Shown here one piece after another: positions 1 to 13,212 of a stretch of 64,000 nucleotides of DNA. The stretch is taken from contig WBZZ01000009.1 of the NCBI GenBank assembly GCA_019918135.1, positions 325,001 to 389,000 of the forward strand, written 5' to 3'. The notes below the pieces were generated by a model. It saw only the letters and a program-made list of their open reading frames with translations, was not told the DNA's origin and made no database searches. Within the stretch, counting starts at the first letter, position 1, and every line of letters begins with the position of its first letter. This DNA comes from Paulinella micropora. Its lineage: Eukaryota; Cercozoa; Imbricatea; Euglyphida; Paulinellidae. The position numbers and the translations under genes are program-made.

Positions 1-181
1 GTCGTGATAGGGGGTTTGGCTTTACGCCGGAGCACTGAGCAGCTGGCCCCCTGCAGTCCCCCCGGGATAGATAGATGGATAGATAGATAGATTGATAGAT
101 TGATAGATAGATAGACAGATAGATAGATAGATAGATAGATAGATGGATGGATGGATAGATAGATACCTTAGATAGATAGAT
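1..181 (+). repeat. 3' end and GATA tail of a dispersed element
   Basis: The first 62 bases match the sequence just before the GATA tract at 907-980 (shared words include ggagcactgagcagctggcc) and run into a GATA/GATG microsatellite. This is the tail of another copy of the element seen at 182-1036 and 8192-8960. It holds no convincing coding sequence. Confidence 0.7.
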
Positions 182-995
182 ATGTTTGGTCTATCAGCTC
201 TGCATATCCGAAGACATAGGCATCCATTCCACCCCGCCACCAGTTGGTGGCTGGGCAGTGGGCTGGAGATGGGCACTAGGCCCCGGAAACGTGCAGTCTG
301 AACCCTCCCTGGCTGGAGGGCTCAGACTGGTTCCAGATGCCCCGCCAAGGCTCGGACCCGAGGGGTACACCAACCCTCGAGCTTCATCCAAGGCGACCAC
401 TTTCGCGGCAGCCGGACTATACCTTAAGATCTCCCTGCTTATGTGCCTACCCGCACACAGGAACATCCCACTCCCCTCTAGTCTCTGAACCTTTCCCATT
501 TGCCAGGCTACCTCTGGACAGCGGCGACGGATGACTACCGGGTCCGCTTAGCAGAGCAGCGGTAGTCAACCGATTAGGAGCAGTGCGCGAGGTAGCCTCA
601 CAAGAAGGGACTTGGCTGCAATTTACCGATTATTCCCTGCGTGGCCATATCCTTCGAGTTTTTACCATCCGACGAGCGTTACCTCGCCTGCTGCACCTTG
701 CGGTTTCCCGCAGGCCGCGGTATCGAAGGCTCTTATGGCTTTCCCGAACAGTTTGAGAGTGTATCAAGGGCCCACGAAGGGAAGTCATCAGCCCTGGCCA
801 GTCACGCTGCACCGCTGCGCCAAATCCGAAACACAGCTGGTGCAGGGCTGTAGGGGGGTGTGGATGTGCGAGCAAGAAATTGCTTAAGACCTGCCCGCGT
901 GCCTAGCAGATAGATAGTCGTTATAGGGGTTTGGTTTTAGGCCGGAGCACTGAGCAGCTGGCCCCCTGCATCCCCCCGGGGATAGATAGACAGAT

Positions 996-1036
<41 letters not shown>
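182..1036 (+). repeat. GATA-flanked dispersed repeat, copy A
   Basis: A roughly 0.8 kb unit lies between GATA tracts and is repeated with divergence at 8192-8960. Shared words include tatgtttggtct, catccattccaccccgcc and acaagaagggacttggctg, in the same order. Both copies end in ccccccgg followed by (GATA)n. No long ORF is conserved between the copies, so it looks like a non-autonomous element with a simple-repeat tail rather than a gene. It sits just downstream of the last recognised helicase exon. Confidence 0.7.
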
Positions 1037-1097
1037 CCCCTTTCCCCCTACTTCCCCACTCTCCGCTCGCTTTCTGGCTGGCTGGTGTGCGGCAGAC

Positions 1098-1205
1098 CAG
1101 CAGGCGGGCGAAGTGTTTGATGCGCTGTTCGCGTTCGGCGGAGGTGTTGGCGGGGAAGGGGCAGCGTTCCAGCGGGAGTGGCCAGCCTTGGGGTCCGAAC
1201 CGCAC
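1098..1205 (-). CDS. DHX37: Helicase exon, C-terminal GPQGWPLP
   Basis: Encodes [20 protein letters not shown] and KHFARLL, the family FGP..W.LP...FARFLL. Acceptor GCCGCAG, possible donor GTCTGC. This is the last exon I can support. Confidence 0.85.
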
Positions 1206-4200
1206 CTGCGGCGCAGCACCGCCCGCACAGCACATACTCAGCTGGGCAGGTCGGCATCCGCGCGGGTGTGGCACAGAGGAGAGCAGTGGCGGCGGCACGG
1301 CGTGGGATGTGTGTGAGGGCGCACCTGGCGGAAGCACAGCACGGCGTCTTGCTCGGGGCAGAACATCGGCGGCGGGTCCTCCAGCGGCGCCGAGCGCGTC
1401 AGCAGCGCGGGCGGAGCCAGTGTCAAGAGCCTGCCTCAGGTGCCACAGCAAGCAGAGCCAGCCAAGGCCCGCCAACAAAAACAAGTCAGGTGTGCGATAT
1501 GTGGGCCGGCCGGGGGTGAGAAGGGGGGGGGGGGCGGGCGGCGGGGGGGGGGGGGGGGGGGGGGGGCGGGCGGCGGGGGTGGGGCGAACCACTCGGGCTC
1601 GATGGCAGTAACTCCTTTGAGGAATGTGCGGCCCGGCTCGCCGCTCGCGGTGTGCGGCTTGCCGATCCACTGCTCCTGGAATACCAACTGCACCCCGCAC
1701 ACCAACACACATGTACACACGCCACACACACCAAGCTCGCACCCGACTGCGCAGCTAGCGCGCTCGCAGGTGAGAAGGAGCCAGAGGCAATGAAGAGCAA
1801 GCAGGAAGACAGGGTGGAGAGTGGAAAGTGAAGACCCATTCTGGGTGCGCACGGTAGGGCGCCAGCACCGACTGCACACGCGCACATACAGACACGTCCA
1901 CAGCCGGTATGCGCTATGGCACAGATATATGCCCACAGCCAAGCATGGCGCGGCCTCTCAAGGCATGGCACGTGCGGCTGCTCGAGCCGACGCAAGCTCA
2001 CAAGCTCGTAGCAACGCAGATCGAGCTGTTCGAAGCTGCAGGTACCATGCTAGGTGTGCTGGCTCGAATGATGCACTGTGTGCTGGTGCTGTCTGTTGGC
2101 AAGCGCTGGGGCAGCGGCAGGCGAGGGTTACGGCGGCATGTATGAAGACGGGCTCGGGTGGGCCGTCTACGGCCAGCTGATAGGCGCCTTTCAGGCTGAT
2201 GCGCGCGCCCCCGCACTGCCCCGCAACGCCGGCCCGCGCATTCTGTCCACAAACAACCCAACGCATATTCTCCTCCTTGCGCAGCTGACAAATACACAAG
2301 GGCCAACCCGTGACAGTTTCTGACTGCAGATCTCAGGCTGGTTCGAGCGCGGGGCAAGGCAGGTGTGAATGGCAGGGCAGCGTTGGAGTTGGAGATGGTA
2401 AGGGAGGGGGGGGAAGGGAGGACCTCTGCCTGTTGTAGCTGCTGCTCCAGGCTCTGCTGCAGCTGGAGCGGCATGCGGCGCGCGACCTGACCGCAGTACA
2501 CGCACAACAACCTCCTGCCTGTCCTCTGCCTACTCGTTCTATCTTTGTTTTTGTCCTGTGTCATCTTCCTGGTTTCGTCTAATACCTCTCCTTCTTTCCT
2601 TCCCTTGCATTTTGCCTTCCTTTATTATTTGTTCCTTTGTTTTTTTTATTTTCTTCCTTTCTCTCTCTCTCCTTCCTGTTTTTTCGCGTGTTCTCACGAC
2701 TAGCTATCGCTGGTGGTTGGTTGCGGTCGCTGCGGTGTTCGCGGGGTGTGTGCGCGACCTGGTCCACCAGCCCCGCCGTCAGCACCTGACGCAGCAGCCG
2801 CAACTAGCCCACACACACAGCACAACACACAGCACACCCAGACATCCACACCCAACAGAGCCCAGAACGGACACAGCACAGCATGAGGTGCCCCGGCTGG
2901 GCTGGCGGGGCGGGGCTACTGGGCTGCTACCTGTTCCGGCGAGGGCGGTGCACGCAGCAGCACGCGTATATCTCCACGCCAACGCGAAGCACTGTCCTCC
3001 ACCTCGCCTTCCCGCGACTTCTGCGGGCGCGGCGGCTGCTGCCCACCGGCGGCCGTGTTGGGCGCGTTGGGCGTGTTGGGCTGCTGCAGCTGCGCCAGCG
3101 CACGCGCCGCTTCCCCGTCCAGCCGGCACACGATAGCAGCCAGCTGCCCCACCTACCCAGCAAACACATGCGCCCCATCCACTCCTCCCAAGAAAGGCGC
3201 AGAGCCACAGTACAAAGCTACATAGTGGTAGCATTTGCGGTACACACAGAACCAGAGATAGAGAGCAGCCATAAAAGCGGAAAGGGGGATTGTTTTGCAA
3301 AGGGCAGCTTCCCCCATCTTTAGATTTGCTCTTTCACTGCGCTGTGCTCTCTCTGACTGCCAGCTGCGTCTGTCTCCGGTGGGCGTCGCGGTGACCAGTT
3401 GCAAACCCTAGCCCTAACTTCAATCAAGGTGACCAGTTGCATGCACTCCTGCATGGCGCGTTCCCGCAGCCCGAGCCGCGTGCACAGCTTCTTTCTTGCA
3501 GCTTTCTCCTTGCGTTGTCTGTTGCGCGCTGGCTGGCGGTAGGGGGCCTGGCAGGCGGCATATGCGCCCAGCAGCCGCAGCAGCGTTAGCAGGTCACTGG
3601 TCGGGTCTGCGAACTGCGCCAAGCTTGCCGCGCGCCCTTGCGCCGCCTGCCCCGCGCTGCTGGCCTCACCCTCCTCCCCTTGCGGCGGCGGCTGGGCGGG
3701 CTGCGAGGAGGTCGCTTGGCCCTCCGTCAAATGCGGCACGCTCAGTGCAGCCACCTGCCAACACCACAGATGCACACACACACACACACACATACACACA
3801 CACACACACACACAGACACACACAGGTAGAGCTGCTGCAGGAGGCGTGTGGATGGTGTGTGGGCTAGGTTACGAGCGCGAGCACGTAGGGCAGACAGCCT
3901 CCTTGGTGGCCCAGCACCAGCATCTTGGCAAAGCGCGGAGACAACGGGAACAGAGCCAGCTTCTCCCCTGCCCAACCACCACCCACAGTAACAACAGCCC
4001 AGACACGGCCAAGCTGGTGGCAACTTGTGGTAGGCTACAGGTTAGTGTGTGGACGAGCTACTGGGCGGCATGGGCAGGCAGGGCAGGCAGAGTTGGGCAG
4101 CACCTAGACTGGAGATGGCCTGGGAGTCCGGCTGCAGTGCGCCCAGCAGCAACAGGTGCTGCAGCGCACGTCGCACTGCGTCCGGCGCCGGCGGCGTGGG

Positions 4201-4879
4201 GAAGGGAAAGCTACACACCACCGCAAAAGCCACGCACTTCACCACAGCACGCACGTCTGTCTTGCGTTACAAGATTGAGTATGCCGCATACACAGGCAGA
4301 AATATGTATGCAACATCAATAAATGGACCACTTGAGGCAAGTATGTACGCATGAATGGCACACGTATGTTGCAGCCTCCGCATACGTTTGCACCTTACCC
4401 TCATTTTGGGTGAAATAATATGTGAACACATATGCGACAGCAGGGCACATGTACGAGCGGACGCCTTGAGCAAGGCGTTTGCTCAAGGCCAGGAGGTGCA
4501 GACCGTTCTATGTCTTGGATGTGCATGCTCTTCATGGACAACACCGTGCCTATCTCCAGAGCAGCAGCAGCCTTGTGGCCGGCAAAACTTGCCCTGGCTA
4601 TCTTGCTCTCTTGCTCTGCTCGGGCTGTGCTTGCGTGCGCTGCGTGCGGGCGGGAGCAAGCTGGACCTTCGATGGGGGCGCGCAGGATCTCAGGCTCGCT
4701 GTGGAGTGGGAACTGTCGGTCGAAGCAGGCGGAGGAGTAGAGCCGGTAGCAGTGCCCGGGCCCAACCTGCCAGCAATTGCCACGCCAGCCCATTCACTGG
4801 CCTGCCAACACGCCTCCTAGCTAGAGCCTGCACTACTACTGGCCATCCACACAGCTTACCGCCTTTACTGGGCATGCCA

Positions 4880-4930
<51 letters not shown>

Positions 4931-7900
4931 CAAGGGAGAAGGAGCTTTGCAAGAAAACACTCGGGTGGCGATGTATGTGCGCTGGGGACGGGCTGGGACT
5001 GCGTGTGCGCGGAGAGGCGACTATGCAAGGTGCAGCGCAAACGGCGCGAGCTTGCTTACCCGGCCGGCACGACCGGTGCGCTGCGCGGCGGAGGCCTGGC
5101 TGATCCAGCCCACGCGAAACGCCACCGCGCCCGTGCGCGCATGCCACACTTTCTGCTTCTCACGCCCAGCATCCACCACGTAGCTAAGCCACAACACCAC
5201 GCACATAGACACACACACACACACGCAACAGACTTCACCACGTAGCTAAGCCACAACACCACGCACATAGACACACACACACACACACGCAACAGACAAT
5301 TCACACTGCGCGACCGTGCAACACACGCACACACTATGCTCTTCCAGGTGAAGGAAAAAGGCCAGCAGCATGCAAGAGAAAAGTAAAACAATAGAGGAGG
5401 GGGGGGGGGGGGGATGGAAAGACGTGGTGCAACCTGGAGCAGGAAGCAAACACGTGAAGTGTCAATGGTAGACAAGGCAGGGCAAGAGCAAAAGCGAAGG
5501 CATCCCGGGCAAGCAAGGTTTACCGGATGCCAGGAATGGTTAGGGAAGTCTCGGCCACGTTGGTCGCTACCACAATCAGCCGTTCCTCTTCCTCTTCTCC
5601 CGCGCCATCATCATGATCGCCCTCTTCGTAAGCATCGTCCTTGTCCTTCTTTCCACAAACTTGCTCCGTTTTCTGCTTGTGTGTGTGTTTTCCGGCTTTG
5701 CTTATGCCTTTGTCTTTGCCTTTGTCTTTGCCTAGGCCTTTGGTTGCTCGGGGCTTGGTAGCAAACACCTACAAGCAGTCAGCAGTACGCAGTCGGGCAC
5801 ACACGCGCACACAGTACGCAGTCGGGCACACGCGCGCACACAGTACGCAGTCGGGCACACACGCACACACACACACACACACATACACACATACATACAT
5901 ACATACATACATACATACATACATACATACATAGATAGTACGTACATGCATACAAACAAACAAACATACATACATACATACATACATACATACATACATA
6001 CGCACATACATACGGACATACATACATACATACATACATACATACACACATACTTAGCATATATGTCAGGAAATATATATATATTTAACGAAAATAGAAA
6101 AACATATGCAGCAAGTGTAACGTTTGATATTCTGAATCCACTATGATTGATGATATAAGTATAATTTTGCGTACACACATACGTCATCATTCACCCACAT
6201 TGCACGTGCACATGCCTACATGTACATATGCTAGGCAGCTAGGGTAGCGCGCGGCTGGTGGAGCAGGCGCAATCGGGGAGGGCAATCAGTCAGGTCTGGC
6301 TGGTCAGGTCAATCAGTCAGGTCTGGCTGGCCGTGCGGGTGGCGCGGGGCAGTGTCAGGTGTGAGCTGGTCGTGCTGGTCGGACGGCCGGCACGGGGTGA
6401 GCGGGGACGGCGTGCGGAGGGCGGCGACCTGCATCTGCTGCTCCGGGGACAGGAGTGAGTAGAGCGGCAGCACGCGTGCTCGGGGGATGGCGCGCACCTC
6501 GGGCCTGCTCACCTAGTCAGCGCCAGCATAGCCCGTGGCGCGTTCACAGCAAACGTCTGAGACCGATTGTATGGTGGCGTGTGATGTGCTACCTGTATGC
6601 ATGTTCACAAACTTTGCATCCCCTTTCCCCCATCCATGTCTGTGTCTTTGCTCTCTTGGTTTCTTGGTTTCCTCTCTCTCTCTCTCTCTCTTGTGTTTCC
6701 TGTCTCTCTGGTTCATGCCTACCTTTTCCAGCAAGATCTCTATCCTGTTCTGCGCGGTGTTTGGTCTGCTCGTTGCGGTGGGCTCTTCTGCAGCGTCCAT
6801 GTTCTCTTCTTCCAGCGCGGTCTGGTACTCGCCCTCCTCGTCCTGGCCCAGTCCTTGTCCAGCCCTACCCACCTGCCCAGCCTCCACCTCTGCTGCGCCT
6901 TCCTTGGTGGCGCCCTGCTCGTCCTCCTGTTCGTCGTCCGACAGCACGAAGTCCTCCTCCTCCTCGGCCTGCTCCTCCTGCCCGCCTGCTCCAGCGGGTG
7001 CCTGCTGCGGCGCCGTGCCGTCTGTTAGCGTCATGGCCTGCTGTCTGATACCTGCTGTGCTGACCGAACGCTCGCCTGGATGATCTGCTGCCGCCGCCGC
7101 CGCCGCCGCCGTCTCCGCGCGGCGCTTCGCCTGACCCAGCACAAGCAGCAGGCAGCACAGGCAGCCAGGTCGGACAAGGCCAGCAGTGTGGGCCATAGGA
7201 CATGCGAGGACAGGGCAGGGCAGGCTATAGACAGGGCGCAAAGAGAGAGGAGACCTGTCGCTGGCGGGCGGCCAGGATGGCGGCGCGGAGCCGCTGCACG
7301 GCCCAGTCGATCTCCTGCTTGCCCGTCAAAAACAAGAGCACGCCGCCCGCGGGAAGCCGCGTGTGAATCTTGAGCACCTGCAGCCAAAAAACCCTTGCGA
7401 CAGAAAACGGCAGATGCGGAAGCAAAAGAAAGTGTGGAGAGTCGAGAAATGAGGGTGAGAAAGGAGGGCGGGACGTAGAGGAAGAAACGGAGATATTCTA
7501 AGAGATCGGTGAATTTATACGTTAGTCCTGTGCCTTTCCCCCCCCCCCCCCTTCCCACAAACACAAATATACAATTTTTTGTGTTTAATCTCTCATATAT
7601 AAATGAATCCAGATTGACAGGTTTCTAGTAAGCAGCTGACGACTTTGCACACAGGCCGTGCCCGCGGATGACTAAGACTGCAATTGCACAAGTTCCAGCC
7701 AGGAAAATCAGCACAACTCAAATAGAAGGGGCACGCGTGTATGTGTTTGCCTTTTCTATGGCGCAGTCGACGTAGTCCTCGAAGGCGGTTTTGCGCGCGA
7801 AGTGCACCGTGACGGGAAACTGCCGCCCCTCCACCTGGCCGCCACAGCAGCAACAGGCTCAAAGGACAGCACACTTTTGTCTTCAATCATAGATGTAGTG

Positions 7901-8132
7901 TTGCTAAAGTAGATAGATAGATAGATAGATAGATGGATAGATAGATAGATAGATATGTTTAATGTTTAATCTATGGGCGTGGCTGAGCTTGAAAAGCCAT
8001 GGCCTCCTATACTACCCCCGGACAAGAACTTTCAGCACCGGCCAAGCTGCACACCAACCACTGTCTCGCTGTGGTTGGTGTCTGTGCCCAGTTCAAGCCG
8101 AAAGGTAGCCGAGCCCTTTTGAACTATACGGG

Positions 8133-8192
<60 letters not shown>

Positions 8193-8920
8193 TGTTTGGT
8201 CTGTCAGCGCTGCATATCCGAGGACATAGGCATCCATTCCACCCCGCCTCCAGTTGGAGGCTGGGCAGCGGGCTGTAGGTGGGCACTGGGCCACCCTTCC
8301 CTGGCTGGACGGGCGGCCTAGTGAATCCAGACACGTACAGGAGCACGTGTCCCCCCAGGCTTGCCCCGGGGCCCGCCTTTCGCGGGGGCCGGACTATATC
8401 TTTAAGACCTGCCTGCTAATGTGCCTACCAGCACACAGGGAAATTCCACTCCCGCTTAGTCTCTGAACCTTTCCCATTTGTCAGGACACCACTGGGTAGT
8501 GGCGACGGAGGACTACCGGGCCAGCTGCAGTGCTGACAGAAGTGGGCCGACGTCGAGAGTAGTGGCCATTTGCCATAACCACGGTCACTAAACCTCACGT
8601 CGGAACACAAGTCAGTCCAAGGCAGCTAACCAAGCAGGTAGACCGAGTAGGAGCCATGCGCGGGGTCGGCCTGACAAGAAGGGACTTGGCTGCGCATTGC
8701 CCAATCCTTTGAGTTTTTACCACCCTTACATCCCCTGCTGCACCTCGGTTTCCTGGAGGCCGCGGTATCAAAGGCTCTTAGGAGTCATCAGCCCTGGCCA
8801 GTCACGCTGCACCAGCTGTCTCCACCACGAGCAACATTGCGCTCTAAACAGCTGGTGCAGGTCTGTAAGGGGGGTTGGTTTTAGGCCGAGCACTGAGCGC
8901 TGGCCCCCTACATCCCCCCG

Positions 8921-8958
<38 letters not shown>

Positions 8959-9062
8959 CAGGCTGCAGCGCCTCATGCTATTGCACAAATGGCAGGGGCC
9001 ATACACACCAAGCCGCGAGCTGCCCCTGTCGTGGGGCGCGAGGGGAGTAGGAGAGGGGGGAG

Positions 9063-9114
<52 letters not shown>

Positions 9115-12100
9115 AGGACGGGAAGGAGGCCGGGGAAAGACGCAATCAAGGGGCACAGCGTGCGGTGGCTGTTCTTTCCTTCTCATCGCCATCCGGCCGT
9201 AAACCTCCCACCAGCCCCCATCCCCTCCGCCCAACACACAGACACACACACACAAACACACACACACAGGCACACACACACGCACGCACAAACCTAATCC
9301 TACAAAATTAACAGATGGGCTGACCTCGACGAGGGGCGGGGGTGTGCCAGGAAAGAGGAGAGCGTTCTGTAAAAAGTCATGTACGCGCAGGGTGGCCGAC
9401 ATGACCAGCAGCTTAAGAGGGTAGACGCGCTGTGCGCTTGCGCCCTCCTCCTCCTCCTGCTGCTGCTGCCAGAGCTTGCGGCGCAGCGGCACCACGCGCG
9501 ACAGCAGGCCGATCAAGAGGTCAGTGTTCAGCCCCTGCACACACAGCCGACAGCGCTTCCACACCCACTCACACTCCAAGGGGGTGGCAACCATAACAAA
9601 AACACATCCAGAAAAAGGACTACAAGAACAAATTTATATCTGAACACGACGAACGGGTATAGATCGGATCAGACTGCACATATGGCCGCATGAGACAGGC
9701 TGTGTGAACGGCCAGGGCTGATAGGGATGGCAAGGGCGGGGTGTGCAGGGGGCAGGGCAGGCTGACCCGTTCGTGCGCCTCGTCTAGCACCACCACGCTG
9801 TAGCGCGACAAGAGCACGTTGCGCTGCAGCTCCCTGGCCACACACATCACACAGCCAGTCGCTGAAGCAGAAAACAATGCAGTGAACGAAGCGATCGATC
9901 CATGAATTGAGCTGACTTGAAACTACATGTGATTCACATGTAGTGGCATAAAAGTAATGAGCAATTATATATGAGTAATAAAAACAAGAGAAGCTATTGA
10001 AAAATCCACCGTCTGCAGGCATTAAGGGAGGGATATTGTCGAGATGTAGCGCATGGCAGGCATGGACAAAAACTCGGCCTTGCGCCATGGATATTCCACG
10101 TGGCTGTGCTCGTCATTGAAGAGAAAACTTGACCGGATGGACCCATGCCAACGGTCTACGGCTGAATTGCGGGCGTAGTGCGGGAAGTGGCTTGCGGCGG
10201 ACCTGAGCAGGACGCCCTCGGTCATGAAGCAGATGCGCGTGTGCGACGAGGCGGTGGCGTCGAAGCGCACTTGGTGCGCCACCAGCGGCGACGCGCCCTC
10301 GCCCGTCTCCAAGTTCAGCTCGTACCTGCCCGCAGCAACCAACCACCGGCACACATGGAATCTGCCGCACTGTGTGTCTGGCAGTCACCAGCGAGGGAGG
10401 AGGCGGGGGCACAGCTGGCAGCAGCACAAGCAGCAGCAGCAGCAGGGCGGGGCGGACCGAACGCGCTGCGCCGTGCTGATGGCCGCCACGCGCCGCGGCT
10501 CCTGCAGCCAGCACAACAGACACTGCGTCCCAGCTCGCCAGTCCATTTGTGCAGCCACCAGCAAACAGAGCGGCGAGTGTGGCAAGAGCGCGGCCGCCAG
10601 TGCGCGCAGCAGGGCGAGCGGCCAGTGTACCGTGACGGCGATAAGGCCCGGCCGGGGCCCGCCCGGCAAGGAGTAGCCCGCCTCGAACAGGAACTGCGGC
10701 ACCTGTGCCACAGCACACACGCACAGCAAAACTAGCAACGGACAACACGAACCCCGCCCAGCGCAGCTTGCGGGCAGCAAGAGGGAAGGGCGGCAGTGCC
10801 TGCGTAGTCTTGCCGGAACCGGTCGGCCCGCACACGATCACCACGTCGTGCTGCTGCACCGCCTCCATCAGCTGCTGCTCCGCCCCGATGATGGGCAGTG
10901 CAGAACGCACCGCCTCCACCTCCGCCAAACGACTCACCCGCACAAAAGTGGCCCCGCCCTGCCGCGCGCCTGCAGCGTGGCCGTCCGCATTGCTAGCCGA
11001 AACGCTGTCGACCTGCCGTCGAGGGAGGAGACAAGGCCAAGCAGCACACCAAGAAAAGAAAGAAGAAGAAGAAGAAGAAGAAGAAGAAGAAGAAGAAGAA
11101 GAAGAAGAAGAAGAAGAAGAAGAAGAGATATACGTTGTGTAAATTGAAAGGATGCAGGAAACATTCGTACACACTTATAAATACAAGCAACAAGCAAACA
11201 AGCAAACAAAAAACACACACATGTAAACGCACGTTTGTGTTGTGTGCATGAGCTTCAATTTTATTTATATGTAAATCTACTTAATGCATCGAGAATCCCT
11301 CGTCGTTCTCTTAGGTGCCGTTCCATCGTTCATATACGAGTTAGAAAACACACACCCCTCGTCTCTGTTCCGCCTCCGTAGTAAATAAAATTCGTGGCGT
11401 AGTTCCAAGGGACAGACAATCATGACAGAGGTGGGAAAGGCAGCGACCGCGAGGTGCGCGTCGATGCGCCGGCCCGCAGTGGCGCCGGCCGCCAGCTCCG
11501 GGAAAATGTGCGCGAAGTTTTGCGGAATGAGTATGGGAGCTTTGGGCTCATTCTGAAGATTGGAATGTAGGGCAGTTGTGTCTTTCTCCTCCTCCTCAAA
11601 CTTGTACTCGACCTCACCTCCACCTGCTTCTTCGTCATCGTCTTCCTCATTTCCTTCTTCCTTACCTTCTTCCTGATCTCCTTCCTCTTCCTTATTCTTC
11701 TCTTCCCCATCTTCCTCTTCATCTTTCTCCTCTTCATCATCCTTACTTGCTGAATCATCTTCTTGATCTACTTCTTCTTCACGGCCTTGTGCTGCTGTCT
11801 TCTTTTGTTTCTGTTTCTTGCCGAAGTGTCCCGCTGCCAATTCTGCCAAACTCATGCTCTCTGATTGTGCCACACCGTCCTCCTTGTCCCCTGCACTCTC
11901 CTCGTCCTCCTCCTCCTCGTTTTCCTCCTTCACTGTCCCCTTCGCTTTGCCCTTGGCTTTCTGTTTTGCTTGCTGCTCCACTTCCTGCTCCGCTTCCCCG
12001 TCGCCGGTGTGGGGCCTGGTCGGGCTGCTCTGAAGGTTGAAGATAACTATACGCCGCCGCTTGCCGGGGCGACTGCTCACCTGCGCACCCAAGCATCACA

Positions 12101-12909
12101 CAGCGCTGTCAGCACATCAGTCCTGACGCAGCGGCCGCAATCATGCAAGCAGTAATCTGGTGCAGCCGTGCATTGGGACGCAAGCATTCGCAAGCAAATC
12201 GAGCGAGGGAGGGCGCAGGTGAGAAGGAGGAGGAAAGAGAGCGCAAGAAGCCAAGGAGAGAGGGCGAAGTGTTGAGATGAGACCTGCAGGAGTTTGCCTT
12301 GATAAGGGGTGGCGACGGCCGCAGGGGGTTGCTGGTCCTCGTCACCGGCCTTACCCTCCACCTGCTGCCCCTCCTCCTCCGATGATTCACTATCTTTCCT
12401 CCACCTCTTCCCTTTCTTTTTCTGTTTCTTTCCTCCGCCGATGTCGAGCATATCTGCCAAAAATGCACGTGAGTGATGCGCGGCCAGGGTCGCCTGCACA
12501 CAAATACGTGTTGCAAGGAACACCAAGCATGTCTGCTCTACCTCCCAGTTCTGATCGCTGTTCCTCGCGCTCACATTCACGAGCTTTTCTTCTTTGCCCG
12601 CTGGCCTTGGTCGCTTGCTGCCCTTCTTTGCCTTGCCAGGATCGCCTTCTGGTTCATCTGTGCCAGAAAAGTACAGGAGATTAATTCAGGGCAAAGTAGA
12701 GCACCACAATCTGAAGTTCTGGTTGGAGTGTCTAGTGCTGAGAGGCGACCGAAGGTGGCGAGCCCTGCGCGCTCTTCTAAAAAGCTCTGCCGGAGCCGAT
12801 CCCTCAGACTCTACACCAACATATCCAAAAATTCTATTTCCCAGCGAATGCAAACAAGATAAATTTTCGTTTTTGTTGGTGGTTGTGGTGCAGGTTGTGG
12901 TGGTTGTCC

Positions 12910-12951
<42 letters not shown>

Positions 12952-13136
12952 TGTTGTTGTCGTCGTCGTCGTCGTCGTCGTTGTTGTTGTTGTTGTTGTT
13001 GTCGTTGTGGTCGTCGACTTCGTCGTCGTTGTTCTTGTTGTTGTTTTGTTGTTATTGTTCTTGTTGTCATCGTCGTCGTCGTTGTCGTCGTTGTTATTGT
13101 TGTTATTGTTGTTGTCGTCGTCGTCGTTGTTGTTGT

Positions 13137-13170
<34 letters not shown>

Positions 13171-13181
13171 GTTTTTGTTGC

Positions 13182-13212
<31 letters not shown>

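Noticed and set aside
3405-3420. Telomere-like CCCTAA units
   Set aside because: Only two imperfect units at an exon-intron junction; no array.
5732-6190. Cys/Val/Tyr/Met-rich ORFs
   Set aside because: Translation of the ACAT/CA microsatellite.
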